A DNA stretch of 64,000 nucleotides from Apteryx mantelli (Eukaryota > Chordata > Aves > Apterygiformes > Apterygidae), in the NCBI RefSeq assembly GCF_036417845.1, contig NC_089982.1, positions 67,345,684-67,409,683 of the forward strand, given 5' to 3'. Positions within the stretch are counted from its first letter, which is position 1. Each line of letters starts with the position of its first letter. Of the stretch, positions 44,229-54,150 are shown piece after piece. The notes under the pieces were generated by a model, which saw only the letters and a list, made by a program, of their open reading frames with translations, searched no databases and was not told the origin of the DNA. A program made the position numbers and the translations under genes.

Positions 44229-44948
44229 TTAAGCCTGGTTCTGTGCTCGCTTGTTGAGCCGTCCCTTCTTCTTGTCTGCAACCTCAGACAGTTTCTCTTC
44301 CCACAAGTTCTTGTTGCATATCCCAATCACGCAGCAAGCAAGACGCTTGCCAGCATTTCCATTTTCCAAACTGGCCTTGTTGTTGCCTTTGCCCATGTCA
44401 TCTTCCTGCTCATGGATCACAACAGATCTGCCCAGGATGGAATATGGACCAAACATAGTGGCAGAGAGGTTTGCTTTGTATTTTCTGATTTTGCCTTCTT
44501 TAGGAAAAAAGTTGCCAAAATCCCCTGGGTGACGGGGGTGATTCACACTGAAAGGGTTATAGTGTCCTCCTGTAGAATCACAGCCATCACTGAGATCTCC
44601 GAGCTTGTGGATGTGTATTGCTCTGCCAGACTGATTGTTGTCTAATGGAAACCCATCCAAGTCAAAAATCGCTTCCAATCTTCCATATGAGTAGTACTGT
44701 TTGAACAAAACTTGTCCAGTCACTTGTGGCTTGTCAGCATCTATTTTGGAGCTGGGCAGCATTTCACAGGTGGCATAAATCATCCCATCAGTCTCATTAT
44801 TAACCATTACTGGATAGAGCAAATTCTGCCAGAGGTCATTCACTTTTTTCTGTATGTCATGAAATGGCTCTGAATTTGGATCACTCTCTATCACGACACC
44901 AGTGGCAGAAAGGGCAAGTCCAGTGACCAGAGAAAGAAGCAAAAGCAT
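44229..44948 (-). CDS. SOD3: SOD3, extracellular superoxide dismutase [Cu-Zn]
   Basis: A single uninterrupted 239-codon frame with ATG at 44948-44946. SOD3 converts superoxide to O2 and H2O2 outside the cell. Residues 1 to about 18 (MLLLLSLVTGLALSATG) form a signal peptide. The Cu/Zn SOD fold spans about 55-212. Metal ligands are visible: H112 and H114 in AIHIHK, bridging H129 in GGHYNP, H137, H140 and D143 in NHPRHPGD, and H179 in VVIHEQEDD. R202 is the active-site arginine. C61, C123, C205, C206 and C211 fit the family's disulfide pattern. Sequons are N51, N105 and N160; N105 lies where the mammalian enzyme is glycosylated. The tail KKKGRLNKR (226-234) is basic, as expected for heparan sulfate binding, but lacks the cysteine found there in mammals. 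An acceptor just 5' shows the leader is spliced. The gene converges on CCDC149. Confidence 0.98.
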   Translation of the reverse strand: MLLLLSLVTGLALSATGVVIESDPNSEPFHDIQKKVNDLWQNLLYPVMVNNETDGMIYATCEMLPSSKIDADKPQVTGQVLFKQYYSYGRLEAIFDLDGFPLDNNQSGRAIHIHKLGDLSDGCDSTGGHYNPFSVNHPRHPGDFGNFFPKEGKIRKYKANLSATMFGPYSILGRSVVIHEQEDDMGKGNNKASLENGNAGKRLACCVIGICNKNLWEEKLSEVADKKKGRLNKRAQNQA

Positions 44949-44967
44949 CTTGGCAATTCAGAGCCTG
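44949..44967 (-). other. SOD3: SOD3 5' UTR start of coding exon with splice acceptor
   Basis: On the minus strand a pyrimidine-containing tract ends in TTTTGCAG (CAG at 44967-44965), 16 bases before the ATG. The coding exon therefore starts at 44964. This matches the known SOD3 layout of non-coding 5' exon(s) followed by one coding exon. Confidence 0.6.
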
Positions 44968-45410
44968 CAAAATGTACAAGAAGCTACAAAGAATTAAAGG
45001 CTTTTTGCAGCAGTGTGGCTGGAGAGAAAGGCATAAAGCCTGTAGTGGTACTGAGCAAAACAGCTGGAGCAAGGTCCCAGTACACTGCTTCCTTCTAAAT
45101 CTGTCTACTGTAATGAATCGTAACTAAATCAAGATGCATATGCATTTTTAAACACATACAACCAACAACCATGACTAAAAAAATACTGGTGACCTCATAT
45201 TTCACACCAGATCTTTGTCTGGAAAAACTACTTCTTCTTCCCTGCAGAAATCAAGTAATCTGAACCGATGTTTAATCTATTTTTGGGTTTGTATTGAGAC
45301 TTTCCTCCTACCACAAATTCCAGTAAGACAATTTGCCAGGAGGCTTTTTTGGTCCACATACTTAAACATTAGTTCTTACAAATTACAAATAAAAAGCCAA
45401 ACAGTTGATT

Positions 45411-45600
45411 ACCTTTCAGAGCTGCTCCAGAGCCTTTCACTAGTAGCTCTTTGTCTCTGCTCCTGTAAAATGGGATGTGCTCAGACAAAATCCCAGCACT
45501 GTTTGAAGTTGATGCGTATGGGAACTGCTTGTTTGTGTAAAAGTTAGGTAACAGCAGCTCCGGGGAGTGGTCACTGAGAACTGTGGGAGAGGGGAGGGGA
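45411..45600 (-). other. SOD3: Candidate SOD3 non-coding first exon and donor
   Basis: The minus strand shows GCTCTGAAAG|GTAATC, a plausible donor with GT at 45412-45411, about 450 bp upstream of the acceptor. The upstream end is not defined. A purine-rich stretch on the plus strand at 45580-45605 may be part of a promoter. This is inference from splice-signal shape only. Confidence 0.3.
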
Positions 45601-47207
45601 AAGGGCTTTCAACATTCTCATTTTAGGCAGGAGAAACAGTTTGTCCTCTCTGTGTTACGCTGTGGAGGAGACTGGCTCTCAGTCCTCACTGACATTCCAA
45701 AAAAAAAAGGAAAAAATTATCAAGCTCTTAAATTAATCTTCCTTTTGATGACTTCATGTGTTTATCTAAACCAAGTGGCCTTCAACATGCAGCGAGGAGA
45801 AAAGTAGCTTTATTAAGGTACAATCGGACAGTTATTTCACTTAAATACTGGTTGTCATGGAGTTGTTTTGCATTTTTATTTCTTCATTAGGCAGAATTTA
45901 AACTGGTGCTTTAGCAACGTAACATGTTTCACATGGACATTTACCAAAGTTTCTGTGATTTTAAACCTGAAAGGCACAATTAAAGCTATGAGACCTTGAG
46001 GTACCTTTTAGTGATGCTTCTCTGCAAAGTTTTAGGGCTGCGCTCTGCCACCTGCCTTGCCAAGTTACCTGCTCCATTGAATTAAGTTCCTTTTTTTCCT
46101 TCTTTTGAAAGCAGTGATTTTTTTTCCAAGGAGAGAAGTAAGCAGTACTAAAGCAATGCAATGGCGGATTCAGGCACTGCAAGGTTGTTTCCCAGAAGCT
46201 GACTGGAGCATGTGTGGTTCATGGGTGTTTTGTCTGCCTTTGAATGGAGAAATGCCCTACTCTTGGGAGCATTGCCCTGCCTACAGCATTTTGCAGTGTT
46301 CTACAGGAAATGTGGATTCAGCCATCAGAAGAGCAATTTAACAGGCTGAGATTTCTGTAGAGAGAAAAGAGTAGCTCTCATTACTCAGGAACAATTCTCA
46401 ACATAAGGAGGTAGCAAAGAAAATCTCTTTCCCCAGCCCATGTCTTCTGCCGGCTGGGTAAGGAGTGTGGCTCTGTCAGCTTCTGGAATGGTAAAATTGT
46501 GTGCATTAATCTCGTTGGTGTTTTATTCTAGCTCAGATCCAAGATACTCGGTTATTTTAGAGCTGATTTTTTTCTTCCTCTGTGAGGAAGAACAGAACTA
46601 AAGGACAGTCCGCTAGTTGGCTCGCTAGCCAGGGACTTGAAATCCTGGAGTTAAATTCTGCTAGACTTCTTGTGTGATGCTGAACACGTTACTTTAGCCC
46701 TGAGCTTCAGTTCCTAATCTCTGAAATAGGACAACTAGTGTTTCTTTTCTTCAGGGTATTTGTGAGTTGTTCAAATCACCGTGCTCAGGGGAACCCTGCA
46801 GCGTTCAGTGGAAGCAAGCCTGATTGCGAGCCAGGATTGCCCATCATCCCAAGCCTAACACTACCTCCCTCTGCAGCCTTGTCCAACCGCAGTCTCTGAA
46901 CTGGGGAAATCCATACTTGCAATATGGTAATAGTATGAAATTGCTCATTCATAAAGCATTTGAAAGAGGTGAAATGCTTCGTAATCAGGTTTTAGAAATA
47001 CACGCAGTTCAGCTAACAAACAGCCAAATGTAATGGTGGATGGTTTAAATGTGTAAAATATACGAAGCAAGTGTCCAATGCAGGTGCTGTTTGAAAAATT
47101 ATTTCTTAGTATCAGAAACCATTTCTATGGGACATGATCTCTGGAATGAAAGAAAGGAGTGGTGTTTTTGGTTTGAGTCACAAAGTAAGGGATTGTAATT
47201 GAGTTTA
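45600..47207. other. Intergenic, upstream of SOD3
   Basis: No gene seen. It contains the MIR relic at 46620. Some of it may be SOD3 promoter, but no decisive motif was found. Confidence 0.5.
46620..46790 (+). mobile_element. MIR-type CORE-SINE relic
   Basis: The sequence follows the MIR consensus in order: GGACTTGAAATCCTGGAGTT, a CTTGTGTGATGCTGAACACG block (MIR TGTGTGACCTTGGGCAAG), CTTTAGCCCTGAGCTTCAGT (MIR CTTAACCTCTCTGAGCCTCAG), then CTAATCTCTGAAATAGGA and a GGGTATTTGTGAG tail. Divergence is high, as expected for an element from the amniote ancestor. Confidence 0.65.
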
Positions 47208-47212
47208 ACACC
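47208..47212 (+). repeat. Target site duplication, left copy (ACACC)
   Basis: ACACC directly precedes the TG end of the LTR; the identical right copy is at 48030-48034. Confidence 0.75.
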
Positions 47213-48029
47213 TGTGGGAACAAGAGAGAATTCAGGGAGAAAGATAAGGGGGCACACGGGAAAAACAGTACGTGGCAGCCAAAGCACACCACCCTTTTGC
47301 AACATGGGTAACGAACTAGCTGGTGAAGGCCAGACAGTTTGTTCCAGCTGCACGGCGGAGGAGGGAGCGATACGGAGGTATCACGGTCCTCCCCTGACCA
47401 CAAAGGGTTGCATCCCAAAAAATAATTGCTGCTCACAGACTAACTGTTGACCTATAGTACCCCCAGCCTCATTATCCCTGCTTACCATATTAAAAATCAC
47501 GCCCTTTGCTGCATAACGATATGTAAATAAGGGGGGCATACCCCCAACAACCGTGCAAATGGCAATCTGGCCAATGAAGTATGTCTGCCGCACTTCCACA
47601 TCCCACCTTCAGCAACTATAAAACAGAGGATAGCTCACTAAAGTTTTTGGAAGGGAAGAAAATTGAACCGCCAACCTGTTCACTGGAGATTGCTGACGAG
47701 TGAGCCTCCTTCTCCCCTCCCCCAAACAGGGACGCCTCTTTGGTAAGACTTGCGCCTCCGACAAACGTCGGACGTTACCCAGGAAAATATATTATTATTG
47801 AAAGCGCTTATTTGTTAGTTTGAGCTCATAGAAAGAACATTTGTAGCAGCAAGTGCATTTATCAACGGCAATTCCGAACCTGTTGTATCTGTCGCTTTAA
47901 TAAAACCTTATTCTTTTTTTTACTTTGCGAAACTGTCTCAGGGAAAGTCCTCAAACAGGGGGGCTCTGGCAGGCAAACGTAAATTATAAAGATAAGGAAG
48001 GGCCTTCCTTCCCTCCCTTTCACGCGACA
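47213..48029 (+). mobile_element. Solo LTR of an endogenous retrovirus, 817 bp
   Basis: The element begins TGTGGGAACA and ends CACGCGACA, flanked on both sides by the same 5 bp, ACACC (47208-47212 and 48030-48034). Inside are LTR signals in the right order: CCAAT at 47573-47577, TATAAAA at 47617-47623 and AATAAA at 47899-47904, leaving about 125 bp for U5. No gag, pol or env sequence lies beside it, so it is a solo LTR left by recombination. The family is not identified; a 5-bp duplication is compatible with ERVL or ERV1-type elements among others. It lies 2.3 kb upstream of the SOD3 start and points away from SOD3. Confidence 0.82.
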
Positions 48030-48034
48030 ACACC
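48030..48034 (+). repeat. Target site duplication, right copy (ACACC)
   Basis: ACACC directly follows the terminal CA of the LTR. Confidence 0.75.
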
Positions 48035-51000
48035 TTTGCAAGGAAATTTCTAAACCAGCAGTCAGTGCTCCAAGAAAAGAACGTTAAAAATTTGGTTGAA
48101 TTATTAGGCATTTTAAAATAGAAACTAGGGTCAGAATTTCAGGCGTTGTAGATACAGTAATGCTATTGACTTCAGGGGGATTTGTGCTGTTTCACACCAG
48201 CTGGGGATCTATCCCCCCAAAAAAAGAACCCAGAAGAGCCCAAGGTACTTGCTGCAAAGCTCGCTCTTGATGTGCTGCACGTGCATTAATTAAGCACAAG
48301 TCCAGAAGGGTGTAAAGGAGATGATCAGAGGGACAGGAAGGACTGCAGCAAAGCTCAGTGATGGATTTGTAGTGCTCTGCACTTCAGAGAGTGAAAAGGA
48401 AATACTAGCTGCAGGTTTCTGCCAGAAAAGATGTATTTTAAAAAGGAGAGGGACTGATAACTGCAAGAAATGTGATTGCTAGGGTGATTTGGCATTCATT
48501 CTGGGTTCTGAAAGGTGGAAGTAGGTAAGTAATAACCAGGGGTATCCTTAAAGCCTATGGTTATCCTGCTGCCTATGTTTTGTTTTTTGTTTTAAAAAGA
48601 GGCGCCAAATAATGGGCTAACAACCTTTAAAGTAGATGGCAGTTAATGGGAGGAAAGCCCAGAATGACCTGACCGTGCACTTGTACGTGTGTTGCAATTC
48701 CTGTTTGAAAAACAGACCTCTCCCTTCATTGCAGTTCTACAGGATCTGTTGTATACTGAATTTTGTGCAATGCCCCGGAATTTCCTGGGCTATACAAGAC
48801 AGAGTCATCAAAACAAGCCAGAACTGGTTGTTCATCTGGCTGCAAACTCTACATAAGGGCAGAGTCTGGGCCTGTATCCCTTTGGTGTCCAGGGTCTCAC
48901 ACACACACATGCCCCCTGATCAACGTCCTCTGATTTATGCTGGCCAGAGAAACACTAACTTCACACATGAACCTCTGCCTTTTCCTGACGCAGCACTTCT
49001 GCATGGCTTTCCAGATTGCTCTAGAGAAACTAGAATTAGCTTTACCCATGGACCTTAGTGGATTTTGTAATAGGCTCTGTTCACAAACTCCCAGTCCATG
49101 CTATGACTTTCTGGGCTAGTTGGTTGGTTTGTTTTGCCGTGACATAAAAAGAATGGATATACTGGATATGGATGTCGTCCTATTGTATCACACTGCCATT
49201 TGACATAACGTAATTTGATTTGTCCGGTATAGCGTTAAACCTGATGAAGAAATGCAGCATAGGAGAGCATCGTCTGTAGCAATTGGTGGTCCTGTTTTGT
49301 GTCTCCAGCAATTGGATCTGCTTTCAGTGATTTTATGGTAGAATAAAAATTACACCCAGAGAAACCATTTTTTACATCTTCTGTAGCAGTGATGGAACTG
49401 GCTGCTTTTATCTGCAGATGGCTGAGGCCAGAGCAGCTAAAAGAAGGGTGATGCTTGCAGCCTGAGGGAAGCAGAATCCAGGTCTTTGGAAACTTAATCC
49501 ACTCTTTTGGTTCAGGGACACTTTTCTGCCATTTGTGAGTCACTGTCCCAGTGTGGGAGCCAGTTGGGCTGGTGGCTCATCAGGCAGCAGCAGGAGCATC
49601 CAGCGTTTGTTTGTTGCTGTGAGTTACACGCTTGCTTTACAGGGACTGTGGGACACCAAAACTTCAGTGCGTTGTGTGTGACCTCTACTTTGGGCACTCT
49701 GGGGAGCTGAGGAACAGGGATGGCATAGGACTGTCTGTGCTCTGCACAGAAATTTCCTGTGAGCACATGACTAGCCTCACGTGACATCTATTGTGTCCAG
49801 GTACCTTCTGGTGGGTTTGCAGGTGGAGTTTGCAGAGTTGATTTTGATCTGCAGAGCTATAAGCAGTGCCGATGAGTTACAGAGGATTTTAAAAGGAGAA
49901 ATTCTTTGTCAGGGTGACTGTGAAGGTGCAATGACTTTGGTTATTTATTGCCTGTGGCATTGTCTGGCGCAGCCTGTTAATGTAGCAGCCATGCTGTGTG
50001 CTCACAAGAGCTGTGAGAGAGGCTGTGTCCAGCACTGAGTGGGGTTCGCTTGCATGGTGGAAGCATCACTGTACAAGCAGCACCTCGTCCAGCAGAAATC
50101 GAGGTGGAGAAACTTGCTTGCACTTGTTATGAGGAAGTGAAGAGAAGACAATGAAAAATATTGCCCTAGCACAGGGGGAAGCCTGCCACTGGTCTAGACT
50201 GAGTCTTCGTTTATTTCTATTCCTTGACTTGGTGTTTCCATTTAAAGAAATAAAGATATTTAGTGCCTGAGATAAGTATCTATTTATAACATGCTTGCAC
50301 ATTATACTTATATGCATTTCCAACTCTTCAGGGCATTGCACTTAGAAAAATCAAGTTAAATATACATAAAGGGGAACAACACTGTTCTCTGTGGGAACTC
50401 ATTTCTCTTGAAAATAGAAGATCATGCGATTAGATCTAGTCCAGTGATCTGACTTGTTGGCCAATTACAAAAATTCTCAAGTAAACTTGAGGTCTCCTAC
50501 TCCTTGAGTGGGAGGCAGCAGCACTTTCCAGGGCCAAAAAGGGACAGCTCAGTTCCCTCCTACAGAACCAACCCCAGTCCTGGCCTAGGCTCAGGCTGTC
50601 CTCAGGAGCATGTCAGCAGTGTGAGAGGGGGTAGGTGAGAGCCACTGCAAGAAGCAGGGACAGAAGAAGGCATGAAGGGAGGAACTCATGGAAGGATGAG
50701 TTTCAGATACTTCTATAGGCAGGAAGTTTAAGAGTCCCAAAATTGGCCTGATCCATTTTGGTTTAACTTCTGTTATGTTTAAGTATAAAGGTTTGGTCCA
50801 ACTTCACTTACACAGCAGACAGTATTCCAGCTAAGAGAATTTAAATTCTTTTGGTTTGTGTATTGCAATACACTTTGCTATATTTCAACAAGACATACCC
50901 CAGCCTTCTCTTTAAATATCTCTGAAATTTATTTGCAAAGGCTATGGACTATCATGGATATTCAGTGCAGTACAAGACTAGGAGTAAAACAAACTGTGCA

Positions 51001-53079
51001 AAGAAAGTTGTTTTAAAGAATGTTAAGAAAGTGTTGATCGGTCCACTCATCAGCACTTGTTTTGTATTTTTGCTGAGGTCTGAATGAGATTTAGGAACAC
51101 GGGTGTTTGGATGTTTTTCCAAAGCTTATAAGAGGAATTGTTTCACAATTAATAACAAGTGACTGACAGCTGCTGAAGGAGAAGGGTTGACTGTGCTTAT
51201 GACAATAACTGAAGTCCAGTTAACCTCCTTTTTGTCATGTGTGGTATTGCTGCATAGTTCACAAGTGAGTTTGTTTGGCTGAATCACATAGATTTTTTAA
51301 TTCCGAAACTGTAAACTGTGCGGTACAGTTGGACCATGCTCCTCAGCAGGATTCTGGCTCCTTAGGAGGCCTGTGCTGGCTGTAGCACCATGTGGAGCAA
51401 GGCATGACCTTGCCTGGGATCAGCATACAGAACTGCTATAGGTAGCTGCATTGTCGCTAGCCTGGGCTTGGGCAAGTGTTACTGAATCTATGTATTGTCT
51501 CAAAACAACGCGGCCTTGAAACCAGCTGCCCCCACCAAGAGAACATCAGAGAGCTCTGTGTGGGGGGGTGTGTGTGTGTGGCACACCAGGCAACGAGCTT
51601 GTGCAGTTTATGATGAAATTACAATTAGACAGGTGTCATTTTACAGAACAAAGTAAAGGTTTGAGGTGGAGTTTTTTTGGTTTCCTGGTGTCCTTTGCAT
51701 TTTTTCTGGGACTAGCATTTTTAGGGTGTTTTGGCAGTGGATTAACAGTAGAATCCTGTTGGTGCAAGTGTTGTATCAATTAAATGAAATCCTGCTCGAC
51801 AGTTAGGTAGTCCATAGTGAGGATAACTGGCATGAGAGGGGAAAGGTTCCCTTGGAAGCAGTCCATGTTGCCAGTTCTGGCTCATGGGGTCAGTCCCCAA
51901 GAGAAGCACGGGAAGGGGCAGAAACTCAACCGTCTCTTCAGAGTAGGAGGGGGAGTAATCTCAAGACAGAGCGTTTAGGAAGATTTCTTGTGCTTTATCT
52001 TTCTAGTAAGATAATCAGGAGGCTCTGAAGAGCCTCTATGTGCATCTGGAATTTGCTCACATTTCTCAATTTTTTTCTGAGAATTAAGTTGTAAACCAGA
52101 AGGCTTGTGCCTTCAGTAAGTCTGAGAAAAATGGATCTGTGCTGTGATGGGAGTATAAACAAGGGTGAGCAGCTGGGCCCCTATCTCCAGCTCAAGAAGA
52201 AATGAGAGAAAGAGGGCTGCTTCCCCTTCCAGAGATGTATCTATAAGCCTGGAGATTATAAAGTGGTGTCTGGGTAGTCACAGTCTTGTTTCTTCTCATT
52301 GTCCGACTGAGTCTTGCATTTCTAATCTATAATGGCAAAACTTCAGCAAGAGAGATGATGAGTTCCCATATTAAGAATAACTCTGGTTTTGTGGTCAGTC
52401 CATACCCCTGGTGAGGGTGAGGTCAAAATCCTCAGTTCAGAAGGACTGGAACCTCAGCAGATATTCCAACAACCACAGTAGGATGTAAGAGGTAAGTGGT
52501 ATCAGTTCTACCTCTGATATATTTGGGGGGCTTTGGGCTTTAAAGATGATTTTCTCTCATCTCTGTGCAAGGCTGTGGTGGTAAACCCCTACCCTTACAA
52601 AATTATTTCAGGCTTTGAATTCCAGTGGATTTCTGTTCCTCCAAATACATTATTCCTTTTTCTTGAGAGGAGTCAGATTATAGACACATCGCTGTGCTAA
52701 GCATTTCCTGCTGCCTGCTTGGGACTTAAGTTAAAGTGGCAAACCTTCCCCATGACGTGTAGAGTTGATGCACCCAATACAGAGTTCTGCTTTTGTTTCG
52801 GAAAATATGCCTTGGCACAAACCAGCTACCGCTAGAATTTTATGCAAGATGCCATCATACCAATGTAAATCATGGCCTAAGCTTGTCTATCATGTTCTTA
52901 AAAGTCATTGAGGAAGAAACTACCCATGGCTTGCCTATCCTTTCTCTTATAGGTTTGTTTTTTGGTTTTTTTGCTATCTAACCTGGTTCTCGCTGCAGGT
53001 TAAACTCATCATTTTTGCAGTCTTATCCACTACAGACATGGAGGGCTGATGATTCTTTTCTTTGCAACAGTCTTGTACA
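48035..53079. other. Intergenic DNA between the first LTR and the ancient CR1
   Basis: Several short open frames (for example a 140-codon one at 48636) lack any recognisable family or splice context. I see no gene and no clear mobile element. Confidence 0.5.
51557..51580. repeat. G-run and (TG)n microsatellite
   Basis: A run of seven G between short TG repeats, in intergenic DNA. Confidence 0.85.
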
Positions 53080-54150
53080 AACTTGAGAATATAACTCTCT
53101 ACCAGTGGCCCTTTCCTCTTTAAGCTAAACATTCCCAGTTCTTCTCAACTTTTCTCCTACGTTTCCAGGGATCCTAGACTGAGTAGATCATCTTTTCCTG
53201 TGGACTGCCTGCACATCTCTCCAGAAGAGAAATGTGCCAATTTCTCAGCACTTCAGCTGAACAGTAGGGACTACTTCACTTGTCTTGCAAGCTGTATTAC
53301 TATGTGTATCACAGTGTGATATTTGCCTTTTCCACAACAGCATGACATTGTTCAGCCTGTGATCAACTATAACACATGATCCTTTCCTATGGAACTGCTC
53401 TCTATGTGGTTGCTTCCATTTTATATTTATGTAGTTGGTTATTTCTGCCAAGTACGGAGTTTTACCTTTGTCTTAACTGAGTTACCTCCTTTTTTATTTT
53501 CCCCACCCCTTATTGTTTCATCAGCTTGTCATGGCCATTTTGAATTCTAATCCTTCCCTACAGTGTATTTACAGCCCTTCCGGCTTGGTGTCAGCTGTGA
53601 ATTTAATAAGCTTACTTTTTGTTCTGTCATCCAAGTCATTAATGGAATTGTTTGAGTAAAACCAGCTCAAAGATGAACTTCTGCCGAACCCTACCCAGGC
53701 TGTCCTCCCCATCCATAACTGGCTAGTTATCAGTCTGGGTGCAGGTTTCTCGTGGTGTCTGTACCTGCTTTATAGCAGTGTGATCAAGACACTTTTTCCC
53801 ATGTCATGTGAGATAGTAACTAAAGTCAAGATATATGTCTACTTCTCTGTATACAAGGCTTGATATCCTCTCATAAAAGGAAAGCAAAAAGTTCCTCTTT
53901 TATTCATTTCCATTTCTGACTTTCAGGTGAATGCAAAAAGTTTGCATTTTCTTGTGTTTTGTCTGTGATTTCGTGGCTTCTCCTTCCTCTTCCTTTTTCA
54001 AGATGGGTGGCACACTTGCCCTTTGCCAAGCTTCTGGAGCTTCACCTGTCCTCCCTGAGCCCTCAGAGTTCATAGGAACCCATGTCTTTTACTGGAGCTA
54101 TCTCAATGCATCTACATTGCCATTATTCCACTGGGAGAGACTAAGTGTCT
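53080..54150 (-). mobile_element. Ancient CR1 fragment (old amniote type), heavily decayed
   Basis: Plus-strand blocks match old amniote CR1 as I recall it, in order: AAGCTAAACATTCCCAGTTC at about 53122, a CTTTTCCACAACAGCATGAC block at about 53324, ATTTTGAATTCTAATCCTTC at about 53536, GGCTTGGTGTCAGCTGTGAA near 53582, CATCCAAGTCATTAATGG near 53629, and TCAAGATATATGTCTACTTC near 53827. A further block near 53993-54080 corresponds to the RT N-terminal part. No reading frame survives. It is far more diverged than the copy at 33441 and shares its orientation. Edges are approximate. Confidence 0.8.

Noticed and set aside
44190-44645. 151-codon plus-strand frame over SOD3
   Set aside because: A shadow of the SOD3 coding sequence on the opposite strand.
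47236-47996. AAAGATAAGG occurring near both ends of the first LTR as its target duplication
   Set aside because: These copies lie inside the boundaries set by the TG/CA ends and the ACACC duplication, so the repeat is coincidental.
48636-49058. 140-codon plus-strand frame as a gene downstream of the LTR
   Set aside because: No domain, no promoter or splice signals, ordinary intergenic composition.
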